The position numbers and the translations under genes are program-made. Below the pieces are notes generated by a model, which did not search any database, was not told the origin of the DNA, and saw only the letters and a list, made by a program, of their open reading frames with translations. A DNA stretch of 64,000 nt from NCBI GenBank assembly GCA_903876795.1, contig CAIRBK010000050.1:51051-115050 (forward strand). Direction: 5' to 3'. This document shows, one piece after another, positions 51,380 to 60,833 of the stretch; the first letter of the stretch is position 1; every line of letters starts with the position of its first letter. This stretch comes from an uncultured Verrucomicrobiota bacterium. Lineage in GTDB: Bacteria; Verrucomicrobiota; Verrucomicrobiia; Opitutales; Opitutaceae.

Positions 51380-53407
51380 ATGCTAAAAGGTCTCACGGTT
51401 TACGGGGCGCTTCTCATCGGTCTGGCCGCGCATGTCTGGCTCGCCGTCGCCGGCTCCGACCGGATCGGCACGACCGCCGACGAACCCGTCCACATCGTCT
51501 CCGGGCTCTACTACAACCTCGCGGCGGACTATCGTTTCCAACCGGAAAACGGCCTGCTGCCCCAGCGTCTTGAAGCCCTGCCCTGGGTTCTCGCGGGCGT
51601 GGATCCGCCCGCCCGCTCCGGCACCGCCTGGGAACAGGCCGACATCTGGGCGCTCGGCGAAACCCTCTTCCAAAACCAGGACCAGCGCGTCGCCACCCTG
51701 CTGGCCCGCAGCCGCCTGGTCTCCGCCCTCGCCGGCGCGGCCCTTCTCCTGCTGATTTACCGGTGGAGCCGGTCCCTTTGCGGGCGGCCGGGTGCCCTCG
51801 TCGTGTTAGCCCTGGCCGCCTTTTGCCCCAATCTACTCGCGCACGCCGGCCTGGCCACCTCGGATGTGCTGGGCACGCTCGGCCTGGTCGCGGCCACCCT
51901 CGCCTGGTGGCGGCTCTGCCACCGCGTGAACCCGGTGAACACGTTGCTCGCCGGGGGCGCGGCCGGCTTGCTCGCACTGTGCAAATTCACCTGCGTGCTG
52001 CTCGCGCCCGTCGCCGCCTTGCTTCTCTTGCTGCGCCTTCTGCGGTCCTCTCCGCTGCCTTGGAGTTGCGGTCTCTGGAGCGGCCGCCTGACCGGCTTTA
52101 AACGCCTGGCCGCGCTGCTGCCCGCGACCGCCGCAGTTCTAGGCATCGCGGTCGTCGTGATCTGGACCGGCTACGGCTTCCGCTACCAGGCCGCTTCCGA
52201 TTCTACGGGGCGTTTCATGAAATCCTGGGATACGATCCTGATGGTGGAACCACAGGACATCGGGCTGCCGCAACTGGGCGAGCCGGAAAGCGCCCAAATC
52301 CACCGGGTCGAGGCCGGCCCGGTGCAAAAGGCAATCGGCCTGGCGCGTGACCACCGGCTGTTGCCGGAGGCCTGGCTCTACGGTTTCGGCTTCGTGGCCT
52401 ACCACTCGCACCACCGGCTGGCGTATTTCGCGGGCGACTACCGGACCTCCGGCTGGTGGTCTTTTTTTCCCGCCGCGCTGCTGTTGAAAACCACCCTCCC
52501 CGGCCTGGCCGCCATCGCCCTGGGCGCGGGAACTCTGCTCGCCGCCCGTCGGCGCACCCGGCTGCTTTACCGGCTCGGGCCCTGCGTGGTCCTCGGTGCG
52601 ATCATCCTCGGTTTCTCGATGGCCGGAGGGATCAATATCGGTCTGCGCCATGTGCTGCCCGTCATCGTCTGCCTGTGGGTTTTTGCGGGAGCGGCGGCGC
52701 TGGCGACAAACGGACCAGGCCGCCGTCTCCGGCTGGCGGCGCTGGGCCTCTGCGCAGCCGCCCAGGCAGGAATCACCCTGCACGCGGCCCCTCATTTTCT
52801 GGCTTATTTCAACCCCCTGGGGGGCAACCGGCCCGACCGTTGGCTGGTGGACAGCAACCTCGACTGGGGCCAGGGCCTGCCCGAACTGCGCCGTTGGCAA
52901 CAAGCCCGGCCGGACCAACCCGCCGTTTTTCTCAGCTACTTCGGCTCCGACCTTACCTCGCGCCACCATCTCAACGTCGTGCGGTTTGCCGATCATCACT
53001 TTGATCGCAGCCCCCGCCAACTGCCCGCGCCGCTCACCGGCGGCTGGTATGCGCTGGGCGCCACCCAATACCGCCGCGCCTACAGCCAGACGCGCGGCCC
53101 GTGGACGCCGCAACGCGAACTGCTCTACCAGGATCTTTTGCGACGCATCCACGCCGAAGACTGGCCGCCGGCTCCGGGTGCCCGCGAGGCCATGCTGCTC
53201 GATTTCGACTGCCTGCGCTTGGCCCGCCTGACGCATTTCCTCGAAGGCCGGCCGGCCGACGAAACGCTTGCCGGCGGGGCGATGCTGTTGTTCCGACTGG
53301 GCGACGCGGAGGCCGCCACCGCGTTCTACGCGCCGCTGCGCGAGGTCAACGCCGCCGTCATTCGCCGGCTCGAAGCCGGCGCCACATCCGCCACGACCAG
53401 CCCGTGA
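51380..53407 (+). CDS. Large membrane glycosyltransferase (GT39-like)
   Basis: The 675-residue protein has an N-terminal membrane helix and the acidic loop TTADEPVHIVSGLYYNLAAD, then many helices, and a soluble C-terminal domain (VDSNLDWGQGLPELRRWQQA) seen in related membrane transferases. The DEP loop is the expected catalytic base site of GT-C enzymes. It overlaps the convergent gene by 50 bp. Confidence 0.8.
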   Translation: MLKGLTVYGALLIGLAAHVWLAVAGSDRIGTTADEPVHIVSGLYYNLAADYRFQPENGLLPQRLEALPWVLAGVDPPARSGTAWEQADIWALGETLFQNQDQRVATLLARSRLVSALAGAALLLLIYRWSRSLCGRPGALVVLALAAFCPNLLAHAGLATSDVLGTLGLVAATLAWWRLCHRVNPVNTLLAGGAAGLLALCKFTCVLLAPVAALLLLLRLLRSSPLPWSCGLWSGRLTGFKRLAALLPATAAVLGIAVVVIWTGYGFRYQAASDSTGRFMKSWDTILMVEPQDIGLPQLGEPESAQIHRVEAGPVQKAIGLARDHRLLPEAWLYGFGFVAYHSHHRLAYFAGDYRTSGWWSFFPAALLLKTTLPGLAAIALGAGTLLAARRRTRLLYRLGPCVVLGAIILGFSMAGGINIGLRHVLPVIVCLWVFAGAAALATNGPGRRLRLAALGLCAAAQAGITLHAAPHFLAYFNPLGGNRPDRWLVDSNLDWGQGLPELRRWQQARPDQPAVFLSYFGSDLTSRHHLNVVRFADHHFDRSPRQLPAPLTGGWYALGATQYRRAYSQTRGPWTPQRELLYQDLLRRIHAEDWPPAPGAREAMLLDFDCLRLARLTHFLEGRPADETLAGGAMLLFRLGDAEAATAFYAPLREVNAAVIRRLEAGATSATTSP

Positions 53408-54614
53408 GCAGCCAAAGCGCGAGGCCGAGGGAGACCAAGACCAGGCACTGGGCAAACCCGATGCTCGCCGCCCACCAGACGGTTTGCTCCTCCGGCCCGA
53501 TAGCCCAGACCCGCCACTGCAGATAACCCATCGGCAAACCCGACCAGAGAAAAACGACCAGCAACACCGCCAGCCTGCGCCCCGCACGCACGTCGGGCGC
53601 AGCCCTCCAGGCCAGCGCGACGAGGGGCAATAACCACACGGCCCGATACGGGTAGTTGGACGCCACCAGCAGCGAAAAACTCCAGATGCAGGCCGAGCCG
53701 GCCCCGATAAACGCCCACGGCCCGCGCAACGGGATCAACTCCCACCAGGCGCGTGCGCAACCCCGCGCGCACCGAGCCAACAGGAGCAGGCCCGACAGCG
53801 TGCCCACCCAGGTGGCGACCTCCAACGTGCGCACGCCGCCCAGCGCCAGCTCAGCCGCGTAACCGGCCGCGTAGGCGTAGATGGTTTTGTCGGCCGGCAC
53901 CTGGGAGAGCGCGGCGGCATAGACCGGCCATTGCCACAGGGCGAATGCCCCCGCGACGGCCAGCGGCGCCAGCATCCGCGCCCACCGCCAGCCGCGCCCC
54001 GGCAACGCCCACAACGCCGGCCAGGCCGCCAGCGGATAAATCTTCAACAAGGCCGCCGCCCCGAGCAGCACCGAAGCCGCTGCGGGCGCCGTACGCTCCC
54101 GCCGACCGGCAAGCCAGGCCGCCCCGAGCAGCATGACCACCATGATCAGGTCATTGTTGGCCCGGTTCAGCCCGAGCAGGACCGGCGGCGAACACAACGC
54201 CAGCAACGCAAAAACCGCGCCCCCCGGCGAACGCGGGCAGAACACCGCCGCGACCGCCGCAAAAAACACGCCCGAAACCAGCGCCCCCAGCCAGGGCGTG
54301 TCGTCCACCGTCAGCCCCAGATCGCCCAGCACCAGCCAGCCCGGGCCGTAGATGTGCGCGCGCCATCCGGGATCAAAGTAGTTGGGCGCCCGATACGGAT
54401 CGATCCCCGCCGAGTGCGCCTCGCCGGCCGCCAGCAACGCGGCCGTGTCGGCAAACAGCAGATTCATCGCAGGCACGCCCAGGAGCCGCCAGCGGCCGGC
54501 GTCGTTGCCGAGCCAAACAGCGAGCGCGAGCCCGGCCGCAACCACCAGCGCGGTCCAGCGCCAGCGGACCAGGCCCCCGCCCGCCGTGTCTACCGGTTTG
54601 CCGGCGTCACTCAT
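53358..54614 (-). CDS. GT87-like (DUF2029) membrane glycosyltransferase
   Basis: The 418-residue multi-helix protein contains AHSAGIDPYRAPNYFDPG, like the first loop of DUF2029/GT87 mannosyltransferases (PimE-like), and RANNDLIMVVMLLGAAWLAG, matching the conserved loop of that family. The start at 54614 overlaps the stop of the next gene by 8 bp. It is the last gene of a three-gene minus-strand run of membrane transferases. Confidence 0.75.
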   Translation of the reverse strand: MSDAGKPVDTAGGGLVRWRWTALVVAAGLALAVWLGNDAGRWRLLGVPAMNLLFADTAALLAAGEAHSAGIDPYRAPNYFDPGWRAHIYGPGWLVLGDLGLTVDDTPWLGALVSGVFFAAVAAVFCPRSPGGAVFALLALCSPPVLLGLNRANNDLIMVVMLLGAAWLAGRRERTAPAAASVLLGAAALLKIYPLAAWPALWALPGRGWRWARMLAPLAVAGAFALWQWPVYAAALSQVPADKTIYAYAAGYAAELALGGVRTLEVATWVGTLSGLLLLARCARGCARAWWELIPLRGPWAFIGAGSACIWSFSLLVASNYPYRAVWLLPLVALAWRAAPDVRAGRRLAVLLVVFLWSGLPMGYLQWRVWAIGPEEQTVWWAASIGFAQCLVLVSLGLALWLLTGWSWRMWRRLRAGE

Positions 54615-56427
54615 GCGAAGGGGATTGGTCGTCGGCGGGCGGTGCCGGTTCCCAGCGGACATCCCGCACCAAGCTGACACGTTGCAACTTCCCTCCCACC
54701 CGCCTTTCCGCGATGGTTTCCAAGATCACGCCTTCGGGCAACTGGGAGTCGGGCTCGACGCCCATGCCGCCCCCGGCGGTCGCGGGCGCGAGCCGCTGCA
54801 TGACCAGGACCTCGTCGAAGGACCGTTGCTTCCAATGATAGGCCAGCGTCTCGGGCAACTGACGCACGCGCCGCGTGGAGGTGGCGCTCACCTCTCGGCA
54901 AAACCAGAACAACGGGCTCTTTTCGGTGATAATCAGCCGGTTGAGCGGCGGACGCCGGGCAACCACGCTCTCCTCCCAATCCTGGGCGGATCCGATAAGA
55001 TTGAGCCCTGGAATGTGTGCGTTGGCGGGCAGGCCCCAAGCCATGTAACCGAGCAAGGCGGCCGCCACGGCCGCGCCCGGCCCCCAGCGCACGCCGCGAG
55101 TCACCAGCCACGCAACCGCCGCCCCGATGGCCAGCGCCAGCAAGGCATGCAGCGGCAACGAAAGCCGGGAAACAATCGGGTCGCTCAAGTCGCCCCAGTA
55201 ATAGGCCAGCAGCAACGCCAGGTTCCCGGCCACGCCCAGGCCAACCGCGACGACGCTCCATTCGGCCGCCGGCACGTCGGCCCCGCGACGACGCCACCGC
55301 AATCGGTGCGCCGCCCAGCCGAGCACCGAAGCCAGTCCGGCCCACGTCAACCAGGGCGAATTGGCGATGGCCGGTCCGGTGTTGCCGAAAAACGTCTTCG
55401 CAAACCCCAGGTTGGCGGCCAGGTATTCAAACGAAAACCGGTGCGCCTGCCCGTCGCGCAGCTCCCACAAAACCGGCGTGCCCGAGAGATAGGTGTTGTG
55501 CACCGCGTAGGGGATGAGCAGCAGCGGCGAAATCAGCGCCAGCGGCGAGAGCCAGACCCGCCTGGCCCGCCGCCAGCCCTCCAGCACGATCAGGGCGGCG
55601 CAGAGCACATACATGCTGGATTCGTAACGCGTGTTGGCCAGCAGCACGGCCGTGAGCACCAGTACGTCCAGCCTCCGTTCGCCGGGCTGCTCCAGATACC
55701 ATGCGCCCGCCAGCACCACGCCGAGCACCAGCGCCAGATTGAGCAGTTCCATGCCGGCACCGGTGGCGTTGATCGCCATGAGCGGAAAGGCCCCCAGCGA
55801 GACCAGCGCCACCCAACCGGCAGCCGGCCCGGCCAGCCGGCGTCCGGCGGCGGCGACCATCAGCAGGATCACCGGCATGAGCAGAAAGTTCAGCACGAAG
55901 GCATTGGCCTCCCGATACCCCGTCGCCTGGTGCAGCACCGACACCACGAAGGGGAAAAACACTGGCCGCTTGTCGAGGTAGTCCTGCACGATCCGCAGCT
56001 GGTCGTCCATGACGTAGGCGCGGCCAATAGCACCCACTCTCTGCTCCCTGGCCATGCTCATCGCGGTGCCCTGCAACACCACCTCGTCGTAAAGTACCTT
56101 GTAACCCCACTTCGTCGTCACCCCAGCCACCACCGAAAGGGCGAGCGCGACCGATAGCGTCAAAACCCCGCTCCGCGTGCGCAGCCACGCAAGCCAGAGG
56201 GCTGGGGCGCCCGCCCGGGCCAGCGCAACCGCCCAGAGCAGGAACGTCACCGCGATCGCCGCATAACCCCAGCGCTGCACCCACTGGCCGGCGGCGGCCG
56301 GGGCGAGCAGCTTGAAACCCGCCAGCACCGCTACCAACCCGGAGGCGGCCAGAATCGCCAGCCTGATGACGGCGGCCTTCCGCTCGGCCGGCCACCGCAA
56401 GGGGTTGAATACGCCTCGGTCCGTCAT
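54607..56427 (-). CDS. Membrane glycosyltransferase (GT39-like), tandem paralogue 1
   Basis: The 606-residue protein shares its architecture and motifs with the adjacent 56431-58290 gene: VLYDEVVLQGTAMSMAREQR (acidic loop), DYLDKRPVFFPFVVSVLHQA, NTRYESSMYVLC, and a soluble C-terminal domain with a stress on FWFCREVSAT. About eleven membrane helices are predicted. The two genes look like an old tandem duplication. The gap to its paralogue is 3 bp. Confidence 0.8.
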   Translation of the reverse strand: MTDRGVFNPLRWPAERKAAVIRLAILAASGLVAVLAGFKLLAPAAAGQWVQRWGYAAIAVTFLLWAVALARAGAPALWLAWLRTRSGVLTLSVALALSVVAGVTTKWGYKVLYDEVVLQGTAMSMAREQRVGAIGRAYVMDDQLRIVQDYLDKRPVFFPFVVSVLHQATGYREANAFVLNFLLMPVILLMVAAAGRRLAGPAAGWVALVSLGAFPLMAINATGAGMELLNLALVLGVVLAGAWYLEQPGERRLDVLVLTAVLLANTRYESSMYVLCAALIVLEGWRRARRVWLSPLALISPLLLIPYAVHNTYLSGTPVLWELRDGQAHRFSFEYLAANLGFAKTFFGNTGPAIANSPWLTWAGLASVLGWAAHRLRWRRRGADVPAAEWSVVAVGLGVAGNLALLLAYYWGDLSDPIVSRLSLPLHALLALAIGAAVAWLVTRGVRWGPGAAVAAALLGYMAWGLPANAHIPGLNLIGSAQDWEESVVARRPPLNRLIITEKSPLFWFCREVSATSTRRVRQLPETLAYHWKQRSFDEVLVMQRLAPATAGGGMGVEPDSQLPEGVILETIAERRVGGKLQRVSLVRDVRWEPAPPADDQSPSHE

Positions 56428-56430
56428 GAC

Positions 56431-58290
56431 TCAGGGCAGATTCTTGATCCAGTTCTCAAGAAACGCCTTTCGCGCCGCCTCCGCCTGCTTGGGATCCGTC
56501 GGCACGGCCGGGACATCGGCGGACGCCGACGGCGCGGCGACCGCCTGAGGGTTGACCGCCGTCACCCGGCTGATGCGCGCCAGATTGGAAATCGCCAGCC
56601 GGTGCTCGGCTACCGTTTCCAAGACATAGCCGGAGCCCAGCTCGTCTTCGGTCGCCACGCGGATCACCCCCGTCTCGGGCTCCACTTTGAGGGCCTGGAA
56701 CACGTAAATGTCGGTGAAGCTGCGGTTGCGGAAATGGAAGGCGATGCCCTCCCGCCGCGCCTGCGCCTGCGCGATCGGCGTCGCGGAGATGCCGCGCGTG
56801 ATCCAGAACTGGCAGTCGCGATCAATCACCAAAATATTCCTGCCGGGCAACCGCTCCAGAAACTCCGCGCGCCAGGCGTAGGCCACCCCAGGTGTGTATC
56901 CGCGGCCGTAAGCGTTGCGAGCCATCACCGGCAGGCTCCACACCACCAGCGAAAGCAGCGCCAGGCCGCCGGTGATGCGCCACAGGACCACCTTGCCCGC
57001 GCAAAGCCGCGCCACCACCAGCAATACCGCGACCAGCATCAACAACTGCGTCGGCAGACTCAACCGGTGGATGACCGGATGGTCGAACTGCCCCCAGAAG
57101 TAGGCCATCATCAACCCCGTTCCCGCAAGCAGTCCGGCCAGTCCCGCCAACAGCCCCGCATCGCCCTCGTCCCGGCTCGCCGGATCTCTCCGGAGCCGCA
57201 ACCCCCAGACCGCCAGGCAAGGCAGCGCCAGCAGGCCCACGACGCCAAAGGCCGGCGAATTGGGCTGGAATCCGTCGGTGGAGAGGAAGTGCGCCAGCGC
57301 GTGGCCGAGGTTGTCCGGCAGGTTTCCCAGCGCGAAGGGCCGGCTCGCCCCGACCGACTGCATCTCCCAAAATCCGGCGTTGGCCGAAAAAGCCTGGTTG
57401 AGCCACAACGTGGGCAGGAGCAGCACCGGCGCCAGCGGCAACAAAGGACTGGCCAACCGCCCCCCCCGCCGCGACCACACCCACAACAGCAGCCCCGCAG
57501 TCGGCACCAGGTACAGCAACGACTCGTAACGCGTCGATGCCACCATCACCGCGACCAGCACCAAGGCGTCCTGCTTTTCCGCAGTGGGCCGCGCCGTATA
57601 CGCGATCGCCAGCCACAGCCAGGCGGCGAGCAACGTGACGTTGAGCAGCTCAAACCCTCCGCCCGAAGCCTGCTGCGCCCACAACGGTATCCCCGCCAGC
57701 CACAGCACCGCGACATGCCCGCCCGCCGGACTGCGCGCGATCCGCGTGGCCAGCCCGTGGACAACCAACAGGCCCGCCAGGCCCAGCACCGCATTCAGGA
57801 TAAAAATGTTCTCCGGCCGGTAACCGGTCCAATCATGCACCGCCGAGACGAGAAACGGAAAAAACAACGGGCGTTTGTCCAAGGTCGTCTGCAACAGCTC
57901 AAACGGCCCGCGCACGTCCGTCGCCCGCACCGCGTAGCCCGCCTGCCGCTGCATATGGAGACTCTGCGAGGTGCCGAGCAACAGCACCTCGTCGGCGAGG
58001 ATTTTGAACCCGGGACGCTCATGCGCGTGCCAGGCCAGGGTCGCCGCCGCGATGACCGCCCATGTGCGCCACAAACGCCAGGAGGCCGGCCATTCGCGTC
58101 CCCCCGCCAGCCAGAGCCGCACCAACGCGGCGCCGCCCGCCAGCGCCAGCGCCAGCATAAACCAGTACCCCGAGCGCACTACCCACAGAAGCGCCCGGTC
58201 GTCGGGCAACGCCAGGCGCCCCAGCGCCAGCGTCGCCAAGGCAAGCGCCGCCAGCAACCAGCACATGCGATCCTTCAAAAGGCTTTTCAT
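56431..58290 (-). CDS. Membrane glycosyltransferase (GT39-like), tandem paralogue 2
   Basis: The 619-residue protein has KILADEVLLLGTSQSLHMQR as the first acidic loop, TTLDKRPLFFPFLVSAVHDW, STRYESLLYLVP and a soluble C-terminal domain with DRDCQFWITRGISATPIAQA. Motif order and spacing match paralogue 1. It is the first gene of the three-gene minus-strand operon and probably transfers sugars to a periplasmic or exported glycan. Confidence 0.8.
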   Translation of the reverse strand: MKSLLKDRMCWLLAALALATLALGRLALPDDRALLWVVRSGYWFMLALALAGGAALVRLWLAGGREWPASWRLWRTWAVIAAATLAWHAHERPGFKILADEVLLLGTSQSLHMQRQAGYAVRATDVRGPFELLQTTLDKRPLFFPFLVSAVHDWTGYRPENIFILNAVLGLAGLLVVHGLATRIARSPAGGHVAVLWLAGIPLWAQQASGGGFELLNVTLLAAWLWLAIAYTARPTAEKQDALVLVAVMVASTRYESLLYLVPTAGLLLWVWSRRGGRLASPLLPLAPVLLLPTLWLNQAFSANAGFWEMQSVGASRPFALGNLPDNLGHALAHFLSTDGFQPNSPAFGVVGLLALPCLAVWGLRLRRDPASRDEGDAGLLAGLAGLLAGTGLMMAYFWGQFDHPVIHRLSLPTQLLMLVAVLLVVARLCAGKVVLWRITGGLALLSLVVWSLPVMARNAYGRGYTPGVAYAWRAEFLERLPGRNILVIDRDCQFWITRGISATPIAQAQARREGIAFHFRNRSFTDIYVFQALKVEPETGVIRVATEDELGSGYVLETVAEHRLAISNLARISRVTAVNPQAVAAPSASADVPAVPTDPKQAEAARKAFLENWIKNLP

Positions 58291-58393
58291 CGTTTAAAAT
58301 CAAACGCCGTCCACCGCCAAAATCCGCCCGCTCCGGGCGGCTCGGCGATCCAGGGTCGCCCTTCGCCCTTCGACCGGCGGCCGCGGGGCGCGA

Positions 58394-58909
58394 TCACGCC
58401 TTTTTCCTGGACGAAGTCGTCTTGACCGGGCGGGGCTTCTTCGCCACCGCCTTCTTCACGGTCTTGGTCGCCTTTTTGACGGCCGTTTTTTTGACCGATT
58501 TCTTTTTCGCCGCCGGTTTCCCGGGCTTGGGCTCGGCAACCAACGCCGCTACCTCGAGCACCTCCGCGTCCTTCCACAACTTCTCCAACGCGTAGTTCTC
58601 GCGCTGCTCCGGCGTAAAAATGTGCGTCATGATCTGGTAGGCGTCCACCACAGTCCACCCGCTGCCGTAAGTGCCCGCCTCCATCCCCGCGATCGGCTGC
58701 TTCGCCGCGTCCAGCACGCGCTCGACCTCGATGCGCAAGGCCCGCAGATGCGGCTCCGACGTGCCCGTGGCCAACACCAGATAATCGGTGATCGTGGACT
58801 TCGCGCCCACCTTGAGCACGCACAGATCGACAGCCTTTTTGTCCTCAAGGGCGCGGGCCAACTGCTGGAGCAACACCAACGTGGAATCGGAAGGAATCGG
58901 GTTCGGCAT
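58394..58909 (-). CDS. rsfS: Ribosomal silencing factor RsfS with lysine-rich tail
   Basis: Residues about 1-115 match RsfS/Iojap: KKAVDLCVLKVGAKSTITDY, LVLATGTSEPHLRAL, GSGWTVVDAYQIMTHIFTPE and YALEKLWKDAE. RsfS binds ribosomal protein uL14 and blocks subunit joining in starvation. The last 50 residues (KPAAKKKSVKKTAVKKATKT) are an Ala/Lys-rich histone-H1-like tail not present in typical RsfS, which could aid rRNA binding. It is 2 bp downstream of nadD, a common pairing. Confidence 0.93.
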   Translation of the reverse strand: MPNPIPSDSTLVLLQQLARALEDKKAVDLCVLKVGAKSTITDYLVLATGTSEPHLRALRIEVERVLDAAKQPIAGMEAGTYGSGWTVVDAYQIMTHIFTPEQRENYALEKLWKDAEVLEVAALVAEPKPGKPAAKKKSVKKTAVKKATKTVKKAVAKKPRPVKTTSSRKKA

Positions 58910-58911
58910 GT

Positions 58912-59496
58912 TTAAGTCCCGCGATACAGGCCGTTTTCCCGCACATACTCAACCGTCTTGTGCGGAATCATATAGTCTACCGGCAAACCCGCCGCCACCC
59001 GCGCGCGGATCTCCGTCGAACTCAGCTCGATCCGATGCCCCTCGCACCACGTCAGCCTCAACGCCGGGATCTCCGGCACCCGCCGACCCTCCCACCCCGG
59101 CCGGCCGAGCACGATGAACTCCACCCGCCCCGCCAACTCGGCGATCTCCCGCCAGCGCTCCAGTTGCGCCACCTGATCCGCACCGATCACCCACGCCAAC
59201 TCGGCTCCGGGAAACTCCGCACCGAAGTGCCGCACCGTATCGATGGTGTAGCTCACCCCGCCCTTGCGCACCTCGTGGTCAGATATCTCGAACCGCGTGT
59301 CGTCACCGAGCGCCGCGCGCAGCATCGCCAGACGCGCCTCGGCCGAAGCCTTCACCGCGCCCGCTTTCAAGGGTGCCTGCGCCGCCGGCACAAACACCAG
59401 CCGGTCCAGGCCCCCGTGCTCGTAGGCGTCCTGGGCCGCCACCAGATGCCCGAAATGCACGGGGTCGAAGCTCCCGCCCATAAAACCAATCTTCAT
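58912..59496 (-). CDS. nadD: Nicotinate-nucleotide adenylyltransferase
   Basis: This 194-residue enzyme has the nucleotidyltransferase motif GGSFDPVHFGHLVAAQDA (HxGH) and the C-terminal SSTEIRARVAAGLPVDYMIP, matching NadD. It forms NaAD from NaMN and ATP in NAD synthesis. The start at 59496 places MKIGFMGGSFDP at the N-terminus, as in the family. It is co-transcribed with rsfS. Confidence 0.95.
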   Translation of the reverse strand: MKIGFMGGSFDPVHFGHLVAAQDAYEHGGLDRLVFVPAAQAPLKAGAVKASAEARLAMLRAALGDDTRFEISDHEVRKGGVSYTIDTVRHFGAEFPGAELAWVIGADQVAQLERWREIAELAGRVEFIVLGRPGWEGRRVPEIPALRLTWCEGHRIELSSTEIRARVAAGLPVDYMIPHKTVEYVRENGLYRGT

Positions 59497-59549
59497 CGCC
59501 CGCCACCCAATCGCCCCTCCGCCCCCCCGCAAGGCCGCGCTTCACCCGT

Positions 59550-59576
59550 AACAACTAACACAATGGGTTAGTTGTT
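59550..59576. promoter_or_regulatory. Perfect 10-bp inverted repeat in the nadD-patB divergent gap
   Basis: AACAACTAAC and GTTAGTTGTT are perfect complements separated by a 7-nt ACAATGG spacer. The site lies between two divergent genes, 54 bp from the nadD start and 88 bp before the aminotransferase start, with no T-run. It looks like a dimer-binding operator; the repressor is unknown. Confidence 0.5.
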
Positions 59577-59663
59577 CCCCCACCTCCTTTGGTGCGGGCT
59601 GAAAACCGTCGCGCTCGCTCCAAGATTTTATCCATGCTCGGCCTTCATTCATTTTCCAATCGC

Positions 59664-60833
59664 ATGAGCTTCGACTTCGACACCGTCCCCCAACTCCTCG
59701 GCACCGACTCCCAAAAGTGGCAGAAATACGCCGGCAAGGACATCCTTCCGCTGTGGGTGGCGGACATGGATTTCCGCTCATCGCCCGCCATCCTCAAGGC
59801 CCTCCATGACCGCGTGGACCACGGCGTCTTCGGTTATGCGCGCCCTACCGCAGCCACCGTCGCGGCCGTCACCGACGCGCTCGCCTCACGCTACGGATGG
59901 ACCATCGACCCGGCGTGGATCGTTTGGCTGCCCGGACTCGTCTGCGGACTCAACGTGACGTCGCAGGCCTTCGCCCAGCCGGGCGAGGAGGTGCTCACAC
60001 TTACGCCCGTGTACCCGCCCTTCATGTCGGCGCCGAAAAACAGCGGCCGCGTCTCCGTCACGGTTCCGTTCGTGCTCGACACCGCTTCCACCCCGGGCCG
60101 CTGGGCAATCGACTGGGATGCGCTGGAACGCGCCGTCACGCCGAAGACGAAACTCTTCTTCTTGTGCAACCCCCACAACCCGCTCGCCCGTGTCTGGCGT
60201 CGTGACGAACTCGCGCGCCTCGGCGAGTTCTGCGCGCGCCACAATCTCGTGCTCTGCTCCGACGAGATCCACTGCGACCTCATCCTGGATCCTTCTTTGA
60301 CGCACATCCCCACCGCCACGCTCTCGCCGGAGATCGCCGCGCGCAGTGTCACGCTCATGGCCCCGAGCAAGACTTACAACGTTCCCGGCCTCGGCACCTC
60401 CTTCGCCGTGATCCCCGACGCCGCCCTGCGTACGCGCTTCGTGCGCGCCACCGCCGGTATCGTCGCCGAGGTGACCACGCTGGGTTTCGCCGCCTGCGAG
60501 GCCGCCTACCGCGACAGCGAGCCGTGGCGCCAAGACCTGCTCGCCTACCTGCGCGGCAACCGCGACCACCTGCTCGATTTCCTCGCCCGCGAGCTGCCCG
60601 GACTGCATGTCGCCGCGCCCATCGAGGCCACCTACCTGGCCTGGATCAACATCGAGTCGCTCAACCTCCCCGACCCGATCGACCACTTCGAGACGCATGG
60701 CGTGGGCCTGAGCGAATGCGCCTTCTTCGGAGCAAAACGCGGCACCCATGTGCGGCTAAACTTCGGCTGCCCCCGCGCCACGCTCACCGAAGCGTTGCGC
60801 CGCATCAAAACCGCCGTCGACGCTCTGCGTTAG
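59664..60833 (+). CDS. MalY/PatB-family PLP aminotransferase (cystathionine beta-lyase-like)
   Basis: The 389-residue PLP enzyme has LPLWVADMDFRSSPAILKAL near the N-terminus, CNPHNPLARVW, VLCSDEIHCDLIL, and the Schiff-base Lys in MAPSKTYNVPG, all typical of MalY/PatB C-S lyases. The start at 59664 gives MSFDFDTV, the family N-terminus; an ATG at 59634 is also possible. It likely cleaves cystathionine or cysteine conjugates. A palindrome upstream may regulate it. Confidence 0.88.
   Translation: MSFDFDTVPQLLGTDSQKWQKYAGKDILPLWVADMDFRSSPAILKALHDRVDHGVFGYARPTAATVAAVTDALASRYGWTIDPAWIVWLPGLVCGLNVTSQAFAQPGEEVLTLTPVYPPFMSAPKNSGRVSVTVPFVLDTASTPGRWAIDWDALERAVTPKTKLFFLCNPHNPLARVWRRDELARLGEFCARHNLVLCSDEIHCDLILDPSLTHIPTATLSPEIAARSVTLMAPSKTYNVPGLGTSFAVIPDAALRTRFVRATAGIVAEVTTLGFAACEAAYRDSEPWRQDLLAYLRGNRDHLLDFLARELPGLHVAAPIEATYLAWINIESLNLPDPIDHFETHGVGLSECAFFGAKRGTHVRLNFGCPRATLTEALRRIKTAVDALR

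Noticed and set aside
56602..58425. 607-codon plus-strand open frame
   Set aside because: Antisense to a membrane glycosyltransferase; His/Arg/Gln-rich shadow.
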